Under the pieces are notes generated by a model. That model worked only from the letters and a program-made list of their open reading frames with translations, was not told the DNA's origin and made no database searches. Position numbers and translations under genes: made by a program. Positions 26,491-37,286 of a stretch of 64,000 nucleotides of DNA are shown piece by piece (position 1 is the first letter of the stretch; each line of letters begins with the position of its first letter). This stretch comes from Numida meleagris. Taxonomy: Eukaryota; Chordata; Aves; Galliformes; Numididae. The stretch lies in assembly GCF_002078875.1 (NCBI RefSeq), contig NC_034424.1:8473586-8537585 (forward strand). Reading direction: 5' to 3'.

Positions 26491-29400
26491 TTCAGATAGC
26501 ACAGCAGCTTCTCCACTTCTGACAAATCAAGATTATTTGGATTTATCCAACACCGGGATCTAATTCATCTCCTGAATAAGCTGGGAGGGATTCTTCATCA
26601 TCTGCGCTATACTTTTGCATAAGAATAGTGTTTGGAAAGGAAATGACGAGTCAGGTTGTTTGACCCACTCAGGCGGTGCTTGGCAGACAAAATTAATTGC
26701 ATTTGGGTAAATTGGGGCTCCCTGCCCACGCCCAGCCCCTGCCCCAGAGGCGTGCAGTGGCACGAGGACGCAGGGTGCCCACAGCTGCAGCCTGCTCCTC
26801 CAGCCCACGCTGCCTGCTGCTCCCCAGCCCCACAGGGCCCTTCTGAAGTCTCTTTTATTCAGAGGCGGAGGGCGTTCGTCAGGGAAGGCCAAGAGGAGGC
26901 CACAAAGTGAACGGAACCGTTGTCCCAGCTGTGACACAATGAATCATCCATCACAGTCAAGTTGCCTGACAGCCCATTTCTACCTTTTGATTGGAAGCCA
27001 ATAATTTAAATTGTCCCACGGGTCACATCACTCCGTTCCATCACATTTAATGACAAGTTAGATGACTTGTCTCCTCGTCAGAGTCCCCGAGCACCACATT
27101 TCCAAGTATTCCTCTGCCTCCACGCAGCGACCCCAGCAGCGAGGCAAACAAAACTCCAAATGCCACGACAGCAATGCCCAAGACATCCACTTCCTCCGTT
27201 CTCCTGGTAATTGAAAGTCACTCAAAGAAATAATTTGTTGAGTGAGGAATAAACTCAGGATGCCTGTTATTTCATCGGGCACATCGCATTCACTTACAGA
27301 ATGTGACACACCGCCTCAGCCAGTCCCAGCCAGCACCGCCAGGGACCGGGTCCCCAGCACACACGCTCTGAACCCCGCAGTGCTGGTTGGGAGGACCCCC
27401 CCTGTGCTGCAGGACGGGGCTGTCCCAGCCAACAGTTCAACTTCCTCAGAACTTCACAGCTGGAAAGCAGCTTGGGGCTTTTCTTTGATTGCTCCTGTTC
27501 CTTCCGACAGAGCATTCCCAACTCTTTCACCTCTCCCTCACGCACCAGTGCCACAGAATAAACTCCTCATTGGTATCAGCCACGCTTAAAGTGCTCCTCT
27601 CTCTCCATTTTTTCCCCATTTTTTTCCTTTGAGCTAATAGTGGCATTTATGTTAATTTACTACAGTGAACTACTAACACGTGGACAATTCCACGAGCACA
27701 CGGTGCGCTATGTGTTACTTGCACAGAACACCAGGGAGCACCTCGCAGTAACAGCCTGGAACTGAAACGAAGCTCCTCTGGCAAATCAAGGCACCTACAG
27801 AAAGGAGGTGTCAGAATGTACAACTTACATAAAAAAAAAAAGCTCTCAAAAGCCTTTATGACACGGCATAATGCTATGCATCAGACAACAGGTATCAGCA
27901 TAAAGGAGTCCACCTCAAAGAGCCTGGTTAAACAGCTCCTGCCCAAGAAAATACTGAAGACAACAGGCCCAGCAGCAAACAGAGAGAACAGAAACAAAAT
28001 GAAAGCAGCAATGGGAAAAGCAGTGACAGGAGTGGTGAGAGAGAAGGACCACAGACACCAAGGCAAAGCGATCAACTTGAGAAGTGTGACAGAAGGGAAA
28101 AGAGCAAAAAAACAGCCCCTATGACATCAGTATTGCAATGGATGTATTAATACTTGCCTAGTTTTTTCACATTATTTTTATGGATCAAACAAGAAACTAT
28201 GTATGTGTTCCCTCTACTGGTTCTGCTGTAACAGTGAAACTATTTCCCAGGCTCTTTGCCTGTCAGTGATATTGTTTGAGTATCACATTACTATATTTCT
28301 ATAACATTTGAAAAGGAAAGAATTCAAAACATTATGCAACTTGACCCAAAGAGTTTCCCTTGGATTTCTCTTCCACAATGCAAACAGCACTAGTTACAAG
28401 ACATCACTAATAGTTTCACTTCATTACTCCACCTTCTAGGGCGGGAGGGTCCAAAAGATGATCTGATTTGTACCCTGATACAAGAAAATACTTTCTTGAC
28501 AAAAGATAATACCACGTTCATACATATTGACTGCTTTACTATATGCAGCAGAGCATTTTACAGACATGCATCTCAGTGATTTGTTTGGGAAGGGTGAGTT
28601 ATTGGCCACCTCAATTGTACAGTCAACAGCACACAATGGAGAAACTACCAAATAAAGAAGAGTAAGGAGGGACCAGAAGAGAAGCGACAGATGAAATGGA
28701 AAATATTGACAGAACTATTGGATGGAGAAGAAAGGATATTGAGGAAGGCAGCAAACACAAAGAGATTAAGTGACGCCAAAATCGCTACTGTGGATGCAGA
28801 GTGGGAAGGAGAATGCTGGCAACATGGATCAGATACACAAAGGAAGAACAGGAATACACAAAACAAAGTCAGTCTGTAGGGCAGGAAACCACACGTGAAA
28901 AATGCAGGGGCAAGATACGCACAACAGTGAAATCTCAAGAAATGAGAAATTTAACTGGTAAATACAGCTCATTGCCAACCAAAGCCGTGAGGGTGACTTA
29001 AACCAATGCCTCAGAAACACCCATGGAATGGTGCTGATATTCCAAGCATAAAACTTGGCCAAAAGCACAAAAAAAACCAAAAAAAAGGAACCCCCTGCTC
29101 TGCTGCCACTGGGCAGAACGCAGAAGAGCTGCTGACAGACACCCCGTGGGCCAACTTGCAGTTGCACACCTCCAGCACACTGTCACCATACTGCAGAAGG
29201 AGCAGAAGGTGAGAAGCGGAGGTTTCATAGCTTTTAACTCTGAGATCTGGGGCGATACAGAATGCACCGTCTGCCCCACACTGCACTGACTAATTGTGAA
29301 AAGCACCAGGTGCACAGAAACATTAGTTTCTCATGAGGCTGAAGGAGGAGCCGGGACAAGGCAGGGACCCCGAGGACAGCGTGCCACGGCCACACAGAGA

Positions 29401-29850
29401 CATCTCAGCCCGGATTTCATCCCCGCTCCGTGCCCCCCGCCTTCCCCTCCCAAATGCACTCTCAGCGCTCTGCTGCTTTCACAAGTTTCTGGAGATGCCC
29501 CCAGAAGCAGCCTCAGCTCCTACAGAACTATTTATAAAGTAACGGGGGAATAATCTTCACACTTCAAGAACAGCCTAACGTCTGCAGTAAGACATACATT
29601 AGAAATCCAGGATTTAATTGAGGAGCTGCAGGACGCGAGGTTTGCTGCCGCTCCCATTCCCCCCACCGCCAGGGCAGCGCTACCACAGGCGCTGAGCCCC
29701 ACGCCGTGCCCTCCCCGTGCAGTACGGCAGAAGAACCGAGCTGCCATGTTCGCCGGGGGCTTTAGGAACGCTCCACTCGCGCTCAGGACGCGGCGGAGCG
29801 CGGCCGCAGTCTGCCGGGCCCCGAGCGAAGCCCCGCGGAGCCGCGCTCAC

Positions 29851-30165
29851 CTCCCTCCAGCGCAGCTGCCGCAGGCTGATCTTCAGGGCCTCCAGCGACG
29901 TCTTGGCCTTGGAACTGTCCACGGTGACGCGGGGCCGCCTGCCTGCCCGGGCCCCCCGCTCCTCCGGCCCGCGCCGTCCCCTGCCCCGCGCTGCCCGCCC
30001 GACTGGGCCGTGACCGCGGCTCCGTTCCGCCGCCGCCTCCTCCCTCGCCTTCCCGGCGGGCTCGCCGTCCTGCGGTCGCTCGGCGGGGAGCGCCGGGGAC
30101 CCCGGGGGTTCCTCCGCCTCCCGGGCCGGGGCGCAGCTCGGCGGCGGGGCCCCGGCCGGCTCCAT
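29851..30165 (-). CDS. TTLL11: TTLL11 coding exon 1 (residues 1-105)
   Basis: The start codon is the ATG at 30163-30165, with G at -3 and +4, the first methionine in this frame inside a CpG island. Residues 1-78 are a low-complexity Pro/Ala/Glu/Arg-rich leader, a poorly conserved part of TTLL11. The conserved block begins around residue 79 (PRVTVDSSKAKTSLEALKIS) and ends in RQLRWRE, matching the segment just before the TTL domain in other vertebrates. The donor is GGGAG|GTGAGC, leaving phase 0. The start is plausible, but a non-canonical or upstream start cannot be excluded in such GC-rich sequence. Confidence 0.88.
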
Positions 30166-30262
30166 CCCGCGCCGCCTCGGCCCAGGCCCGCCCCCCGCGC
30201 GTTGCCATGGCGGCGCCGCGGCCCGTCAGGTGGTTCCCGCGCTGCCTCCGCCCCGCAGGAAA

Positions 30263-30270
30263 TGACGTCA
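30263..30270. promoter_or_regulatory. TTLL11: CRE palindrome TGACGTCA
   Basis: A perfect 8 bp cAMP response element, the CREB/ATF site, 98 bp upstream of the TTLL11 start codon inside the CpG island. CpG-containing full CREs close to start sites are the class usually bound by CREB in vertebrates. Its use here is inferred. Confidence 0.6.
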
Positions 30271-30280
30271 GACGGCCGCC

Positions 30281-30293
30281 GCGGCCATCTTGG
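30281..30293 (-). promoter_or_regulatory. TTLL11: YY1-type motif (CCAAGATGGCCGC)
   Basis: The minus strand reads CCAAGATGGCCGC, containing the AAGATGGC core of YY1 sites that often mark vertebrate transcription starts. It is oriented with TTLL11 and lies 116-128 bp upstream of the ATG. Confidence 0.55.
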
Positions 30294-30356
30294 GAGCGGG
30301 CAGGGGCTGCCCGCCCCTTCCGGGAGCCATTTCGGAAAGGCGTGGGGCGGGGCGGC

Positions 30357-30369
30357 GGCGCCATCTTGG
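30357..30369 (-). promoter_or_regulatory. TTLL11: Second YY1-type motif (CCAAGATGGCGCC)
   Basis: A second copy of the AAGATGGCG core in the same orientation, 76 bp from the first. Paired YY1 sites like these commonly flank TATA-less initiation sites. The TTLL11 start may therefore lie in about 30270-30370. Confidence 0.55.
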
Positions 30370-30600
30370 AATCGGGCGGTGCTCGAGGTGTGTTCTGGCA
30401 GCGACGCCTCCGTCGGGCGCTGCCTTTGTCACCCCCCACCCCGCCCTCGTCAGCCGCTGAGCGGAACGCGCGGGGCCACAGCCGCTCGGTCCTCGAGCTG
30501 GGCTGTCGCTGTCCTGGGGCGGGCAGCAGGCGGCGCTGCGGGCGGTTATTTCACGGCCGGGCCGCCGGGTGGACGTTGTTAACAGAGATTGACAGCAGCG

Positions 30601-33600
30601 CAGAAGGAAAGCCGAGAAAATAATTAAGATGGCTCAAGGCATCGCGAGGCTTTGCGGCACGGGAAATCCCAAACTAAACCGCTGCAAGGCAGAGCCGTTT
30701 GTGCGCACCGTGAGGCGTTCCTTACAGCCCCATAACGTGCTGCACCACGCACCCGCTCTGCTCTGCGGAGCGCGGCTCCACGCGCCCTCACACAGCGACG
30801 CGGCAACTGCGGACAGCGCCCACAGAGCGGGAACCGCGGCCGGGGTCATGGCAGAATGCATCCTGCTGAGAAGTGCCCGCTGGGTCCAACTGCAAGAGAA
30901 CAAATGGGAAACTGCCGCCTGCCCGTCCCCTGCGAGGAGAGGGGGCCTTCGAAGTTGTCTTCTTAAAGACAGGCTTATTTCCTGAGACCCTTGCTCGGAG
31001 AGATTTGTTGGTAGCAACTAATTGCTATTACTTGCTGATCACAAATGTAAGGCTGTGTGATCTGTGTAGGAGAACTGTACGCCTGTTGGAGTCAGCTGGG
31101 GAAAATGTGTTTTCTAAATCACCTCGCGGTGTCCCAGCGGCTGTGGTATTTGCAGGGTGGGCCCTCCTGCACGGGAGGGAATTTGTCAGAGCGGTGTTGT
31201 GTACGTGTACACTTATCTGCACGGTATTACCATTCTGCAGTCAGCAGTGTCACAATCACAACGCAGTTTTACAGATGCAGACCGGTGATGAATAACCCAG
31301 ATCGGCCTGTTTCACTGAACTGCACCAGCAGTACCTTTATTTCCAGGAACATTCTCACTGAAAAGCTAATTCTAAAAATTCTGCTTTCCCAGACAGCACT
31401 GAACAGCACGGGCTTCACATCGTGACGATGCCGACCCAAGCAACTCTCATCCTGAAGAGGAACCGCACTGCCAACTTGTGGTACACGGAATTCATGAGTC
31501 AGAAATGGGAGCGCACCAAGCGTACGAGTTTATAAAGTCACATTTTTCTTAAAGAGTACCTTTGAGATCCTCTGTTATGCTTTTTGACTGCTGAGTCTGC
31601 ATCAGCATTTCTAGCATAAGGACAATAAATGTATTCTTTTCTATATTTTTATTTTTAAAGATAGCCAAGACAAGGAAAACACCAAGTGGCATGTGTAAGA
31701 AGCACGCAATTGTTTTAAAACATCGTGTAACACTGGCATCCTGACAGTGGCAAAATAAGCATTACTTACAGAAATACTCCAACATACGATTTTGAAAAGG
31801 AACACATTCCTCAAGCTGTTGTCAAAAAATAAGATACTCGCTGAGAACTACCCATCCATTTCTAAAGTTTATAGTTCCTCACCATTATTGATGAGTATCT
31901 TCTGTCAATTGTACTTTCACAAATCAATAGCAATGTTTTATAAAATGAAATGTCAGAAAAGAACATGTTTAGTAAACAGGCTCCCCCTGGAAAATGTCAG
32001 TGTTATTATTATTGTGCTTCTCGGACTGGGTTAAAATTTGTTTATATCAACCTATGCTTCCCATGTTTACGTTAGACCACTGAAGATCTGTGGCTGACCT
32101 ACATATGCAAACAAAACATTTGTAGCATAGCTGGGGAGGGGAGATTTGCATGACAGAACATGATGAAAATATGCATAATTGTAGATGACATTTTTCATTC
32201 CCAAATCCCGCTACCCAGAACTTTGGAACTGGCCATGCATGAAAGAGGCTTGCAGTTCTAATGGGCAGATTTCCTGGCCGTGCTACAAAGCTGAACGATC
32301 GAGACATGAAGCTTCTGTTTCTTGTTGAGCAACACAAATCTGCTATAATCATCTCACCAAGCAGACTCTGTGCTTGCAGAGGACACATGTGGCACTGACT
32401 GAGAAGACTGAACAACAACGCTGGGCAGCCTGTTCTACACGTCGCTTTGGAGCTCATATCATGCGTCAGCTTCAGAGCATTACTGAAATATTTTGCTTGT
32501 GAGTTCTCTGTTTTCTTCAAATCCCTGAGAAGACAGAGGGTAACATCACAGGATTTCAGTCACCAGGATGTTTCTCTAACTTGCCTCCATATTTGTCATG
32601 TGGCACCATTTATAGGACATGGTGGTGCCTCCAGGCTTAAATGGTTAAACAAGGAATTTACTTTATCACCTAGTGATCACAAATGATAGGGAATCATGGA
32701 ATCACCAAGGTTGGAAAAGACCTCCAAGAATTATCCGATATAAAGCAAACCAGAGGCAATGCAGGTTAAAATGTATTCCTGAACTATCTTTTCCTACCAA
32801 TTCCTCCACCTTTATTTTAATAATTTACTTATATAGAAAAGTTCAGCAGATATTTTGGTTTCTTACCTATGTTTGTGCTAAAGTGAAGCTGAAGATCAAT
32901 TCATTTAAATGAAGGTTGGACACTCACATTGTTGGGAATAGATTTCCTTACCTCTCTTTGCTTCCAGATCTTTTTTTTCACTAGGTGAGACTGCTGCTTC
33001 CGAGAACAAGAGGGAAAAGCAGACACGTAACCCTGTGGCTTTGCAGTGTCTTTCTAAGACAACATTTCGTGGCCGTGCAGAACACCCAGTATGCCGTCCC
33101 CCTTAAGTCTGTATCTTAACTTTTGGTAACTGTGTTTGAAAATACCAGGAAAAGCCAACAAACTTTGCTGTTGGTAGTACAGCTTAATTTTGCTTCTCTG
33201 AGTAAAGCAAGAAACAGCGAACACATCTGAAATTTTAGAAATCCAAAAGCAAAACACATTTTTTTTACTTCCACTAGCAGAGCACGTTGTTCCCATCGTA
33301 TTCTTCCTCTCCTGCCCCCACACCAGCTCATCCTGCTCTGTAGGAGGGGAGGACAGAAGCTGCTTGTTAGTATTATGTACAGAAACAATTCCCAAACTCT
33401 AACTGATCGTTACATGTAACTGAGATAAAATCCAAAGTCACTGAAATTAGTGAAAGCTTTTATTGCTTTGATGCAAGCTCCAGATGATTCACCTGCATTC
33501 ACCCTTCTGTACTATAAAGCCATCAATAAGTCAGTTAAGTCTCTTTGGTCTTAATTTTCTCTGCAGTAACTGCTGATCCTCCATAACTTTGCATTGGGCA

Positions 33601-36600
33601 CACTCTGCTTCATTCTGTCACTTTATTTAACGTAAGCAGCACTTTTCTATATTCAGGCAAATATCTATCTGCTAAAGATGGGCAAGCGAATTCAGCTGCT
33701 AAATCTAAATCACAAGGCTGTCCAGTGCCACATAAAGTCTGCTGGTGTGAAAATGCATCAGAGACATCACTCTAAAAACCGCACCAGCACAAGCTTTAAT
33801 GATGCTAATGAAAATGGCCTGGCAAAACCAGATCTGCTACAATAGTAAGCATGCAGAAATCTCCCCAGTCTTACAAATATGATATGGCCGTGATTTCCCA
33901 TGAAGGAATTTTTATCTGCCGTTACTGGGGGTCTGTCTGGTTGTTCTTGCTATGTCATTTCTTATTTATCATTTTAAATCTTTGCAGCTCTGCGGTGCAG
34001 AAATAAGTGCTTAAAACTGTTAGCAGAAGGGAGGAACATTCTCTGGCGTCAAAACCAGGCCTCCAGCAAAAAATGCGCAGCACCTCTGCAGCTCCCTTTT
34101 CTGAGTGGTGAAGGTGGCTTTGGGAGAAACCTGATGGGATCAGGTGAGAGCAACAGCTCCCTCCATTCAAATCGACTGAAAAGACAATGGAAGGATGTGC
34201 TGCAGAAACACCCGCTGCCTGATTTGCACCGCGTTCAAGCTACATCGGAGGAGATGTTTCCATGCAGAGTGAGTGTCAATGCAAAGACTGAAACGTGCAC
34301 CTGTACGAGAGGAAGAGAAGGAGAGAAACCTTGGTAGCTTGCGCCTGCAGAAGAAAGCTGATAGAAACCTGTTCCCTGTGAGAACACTTGAAGCTCTGAG
34401 CCAAGAAGCTGTCTCTGGTGCTTAACTCCCACAGCGCTCAGGGAAACAGGACTTTGTATGAGCGCTTTGAACATCAAAGGAATAACTAGCTCAGTACTCC
34501 ATCTGATGCAAACACCCACCATGAAGTTTGGCCAAGTCTTCACATCAAGAAAGGGTAACGCTAGCAGGGGTTTGTTTATACGAAATCTGTGATGATATAC
34601 TGTATAACAGTTTAATTCCATGTATTTGCCCAGTTTTATTATCCAGAAGAACGGACATAGAGCTTTTCTTACCTACAGTGGAGTCAGAGAATTTTCTTTC
34701 CCCAACAAAATAAACTAGAAAACTATTAGCTTCTTAAGTTGAGCAGCCTTTGAACTCAACTCTCAGACACAGATCCAAACCATTAACCTTAGAAGAGCTA
34801 AGCCCTATGAAAAGTTCATGGAAGTTAATGAACACGGAATATTAAACACCTCCATCCAGTGTGAGGTAACATAGACTGGCACTGCGAGCTTTATTGAATC
34901 ACAATTGCCTTATTTTCCCCAGGATTCCTGTGAGATGTTTCTGTCCCCCTGCCTGAAGGATTTCATAACCTGCAGGATACTGGAGAGCACCAGAAGTGAA
35001 ATTAAAAGACCATTCTTCTTATTTCATCCTGTCTATCAGATTAAAAGACTCGACTGTCCCATGTGAAGACCGCACACTCCCACTGCATGGGAATGCTCTT
35101 GTGGCAATGGGAGGGCAACAAGGAGCAGCTTTCAGCAGCTCAGCACCCGACGGGTTCATGCACGCCTCAGTTAAAATGCAGTATTGCAGAATCAATGCAG
35201 AGAGTCATCGTCGTTAGGCTTCCTTCCCTTACTGGTTGTGCCTCACTGGCACTGGCATCAAAGGAAGGACAGGAACAGGCTGGCAGGGCGGCATCCCCTT
35301 CTCTGGGTGCAGGAGAGCCAAAGGACAGAATCTTGCTCCATCAGTCCAGAGCCATTTGCACACAAAATTTAGGTTCTTCTTTCAGGTCAAGAGGTAATTT
35401 TTTACCTAATTTTGGACAAGGAAAGTGCCGTGCAAGGTTCTAAGCAGAAGCCTAGCAACAGCATACAGATCACACCAGGAATCAACAGAACTGCACTGGT
35501 GAATCTGCAGGTGAGATGTGTATCCAGACCCACTTGGGGTTGTGCTGAACAAAAGACCATAAGCACATGGATACTTAAGTGGAACGGTAATGTAACATCA
35601 CAGCCTATCTGGAAACAGAAAAGCTTAGCCGAGAGGCTGGCCACAGAACTCATCAGCACAAAGCCCACGGTGCCAGAAAGAGCCACTAATACCACCAACT
35701 ACTTGAGCGTGTCAACTCACAGTCAGTGAACCAATATTAATTCTTTGGGCTTTTTCTCGCTCCCTTAATTATCAGTTCCTGCATTTTGGCTCTTGTCCAT
35801 CACCCTTCTGATTTAGGAGTCCTCAGAGATGCCAAGAAGCTAAGTACAATTACTCCCATGAGCTGGGGATGGGGAGCAGCGTACCGCCCTACCGCGGCCA
35901 AAATTTTCTTTCTCTCTGCGGTGAAAGCCACGCAGAAGTGGGTGTCCAACAATGCCCACGCACCCAGCTGGGTAGTTATTTGTATAACAAAAAGATATAG
36001 CTGATCAGCCACTGCAGGGAATCCAAATGAAATCACTTGGAGCGATTATCAAGCCTCAGCCCCTCGGGTTCTGCGCAATGTGTGTTTCTGATCACTCCCG
36101 TAAACAGCGAGGAGTGTGGCCGTGCTGACAGCCCCAGGTGCTGCCATCGCAGCCGCGCAGTTGCTCTGTGCCCGTCCCTCCGTGCGCTGCCAGAGGAGCG
36201 ATGCTCGGTGTCAGGCACTGCAGGGCGCAGCAGCGGGGCTCTGCTCTGCCAGAGACTGGGCTGGAAAGGACACACGACGTGCACAGCGAAGGCCAAATTC
36301 TGACGGGATTCTGAGGCAGTCGGTGGACGTGAGCCGTGCAGCAGGCTTCGGAAAGAGGGCATGTGCTAATTACTGACAAAATTAAGTCACATTAAAACGG
36401 GATAGACATCATTGCTTTAGCCTATCATTCGTGCGCAGAAGTTGCAGTGAGATCTTAGATCGTTCTGTAGCGTCTTTTTAGAATTTCTAACAAGAAAAAT
36501 GGAGGAGGTGCTGTTAAAACGATACAGTGTGACACCAACTGTCAAAAACCAGCAAACACCTGCATCAGAATGAGAGTCCATCCCCAGCGCCTCTCGCAGC

Positions 36601-36640
36601 GCAGGGCTGCAGCTCTCAGCCAAGGCACCAGCACTGCAGC
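30601..36640. other. Divergent intergenic interval between TTLL11 and the CAPON-like gene
   Basis: About 6 kb of moderately AT-rich sequence between the two CpG islands. It holds a CR1 tail at 32690-32746. A 35-codon plus-strand open frame lies at 31428-31535, without recognisable homology. Other open frames of up to 157 codons look like chance. No RNA gene recognised. Confidence 0.7.
32690..32746 (-). repeat. CR1 LINE 3'-tail fragment
   Basis: GGAATCATGGAATCACCAAG, then GTTGGAAAAGACCTCCAAGA, is the characteristic reverse complement of the avian CR1 3' end. Homology fades after about 57 bp. This supports a bird genome. Confidence 0.8.
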
Positions 36641-36952
36641 AAGGAGCGACCCACGCTCACGGCCGCGATCCGGGCTGCGGCGTCCGTGTGCGCCCCGCAG
36701 CCCCGGCGCTCCCCTCCGCCCGGAGGGCACGGCCCGGCCAGGGCAGCCCCGGCGGGCAGAGCCGCGCTCGCACGCAGCGCGTTTCCGCGGGAGGCCGCCG
36801 AGTGCCGGGCGCGCCCCGAGGCCCCGCAGCTCCCGCACGGCACGGCCGGGCCCTGACCGCCCCGCGGCCCCAGCTCCCGGCGGGGCTCTGCCCGGGGCGG
36901 GCCGGGTCCGAGGCTGGCGGCCGCCCCCCGCATCACATGAGGGAACTTCGGG

Positions 36953-36957
36953 CCAAT
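36953..36957 (+). promoter_or_regulatory. CCAAT box (NF-Y type)
   Basis: GGCCAATGGC fits the extended NF-Y consensus. Its position about 225 bp upstream of the ATG, in a TATA-less CpG island, suggests initiation a little downstream, around 37000-37100. Confidence 0.45.
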
Positions 36958-37181
36958 GGCGCGGCGGCGAGGGCCGGGGCCCCGCTCGGCTCCCGCGGAC
37001 GCTCATTCAAAACGCGGCCGGGCTCGGGCTCCTTCAACCCCGCGCCGCCGCCCCGCGCCCCGGCCGCTGGGGGGGGCTCCGGCCGCCGGGGGTTCCGGCG
37101 GGGCGGGCGCTGCGGGGCCGGGCGCTGCCCGCGGGGATGTCCCGCGCCGCCGCGGCCTGAAGGCGCCCGCCCGCCGCCGCG

Positions 37182-37286
37182 ATGCCGGTGAAGAACCGGT
37201 ACAACCTGGTGGACGATGGCTGCGACTCGCGCGTCCCGCTGCACAACGAGGAGGCCTTCCAGCACGGCATCCACTTCCAGGCCAAG
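37182..37286 (+). CDS. CAPON-like coding exon 1 (residues 1-35)
   Basis: [20 protein letters not shown], then [15 protein letters not shown]. This follows the NOS1AP N-terminus closely (MP.K..YNLVDDG.D.R.PLHNE.AFQHGI.F.AK). The start is therefore certain and sits in a strong context (GCGATGC with CpG-island flanks). The donor is GCCAAG|GTGAGC, phase 0, at the same position as in NOS1AP. The segment is the lead-in and first strand of the PTB domain. Confidence 0.97.

Larger units (their letters stand above)
24806..29850 (-). other. TTLL11: TTLL11 intron 1
   Basis: A 5 kb intron between the CpG-island first exon and exon 2. It contains a TTTA microsatellite near 26308-26325, an ancient repeat remnant at about 26340-26490, and two blocks with strong purine bias on the plus strand (about 27790-28120 and 28640-29000). 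No additional coding exon was recognised. Confidence 0.7.
1..30165 (-). other. TTLL11: TTLL11 gene locus, 5' part (coding exons 1-8)
   Basis: This is a gene-level entry. Eight minus-strand exons join in frame with GT/AG junctions: 29851-30165, 24709-24805, 23092-23225, 17569-18144, 16872-16967, 16218-16336, 2973-3230 and 666-772. Together they encode 567 residues plus one base. The product closely matches vertebrate TTLL11 through the whole ATP-grasp-type TTL domain and into the downstream conserved block. TTLL enzymes add glutamates to side chains on tubulin tails; TTLL11 is known as a polyglutamylase that mainly elongates chains on microtubules of cilia and spindles. The remaining C-terminal exon(s), stop codon and poly(A) site lie to the left of base 1. 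The exons are few and small, with intron 6 taking 13 kb. Confidence 0.95.
29640..30600. promoter_or_regulatory. TTLL11: CpG island over the TTLL11 promoter and first exon
   Basis: Base composition switches from AT-rich intron to very GC- and CpG-rich sequence here, covering TTLL11 exon 1, its 5' flank and the start of intron 1. No TATA box was seen. The island extends about 430 bp upstream of the ATG (towards higher coordinates), which probably includes the start site. GC-box-like runs occur near 30340-30360. Confidence 0.85.

Noticed and set aside
29746..30582. Long open frames (up to 278 codons) on both strands across the TTLL11 CpG island.
   Set aside because: They are GC-rich low-complexity shadows; only the minus-strand frame starting at 30165 continues into conserved TTLL11 sequence.
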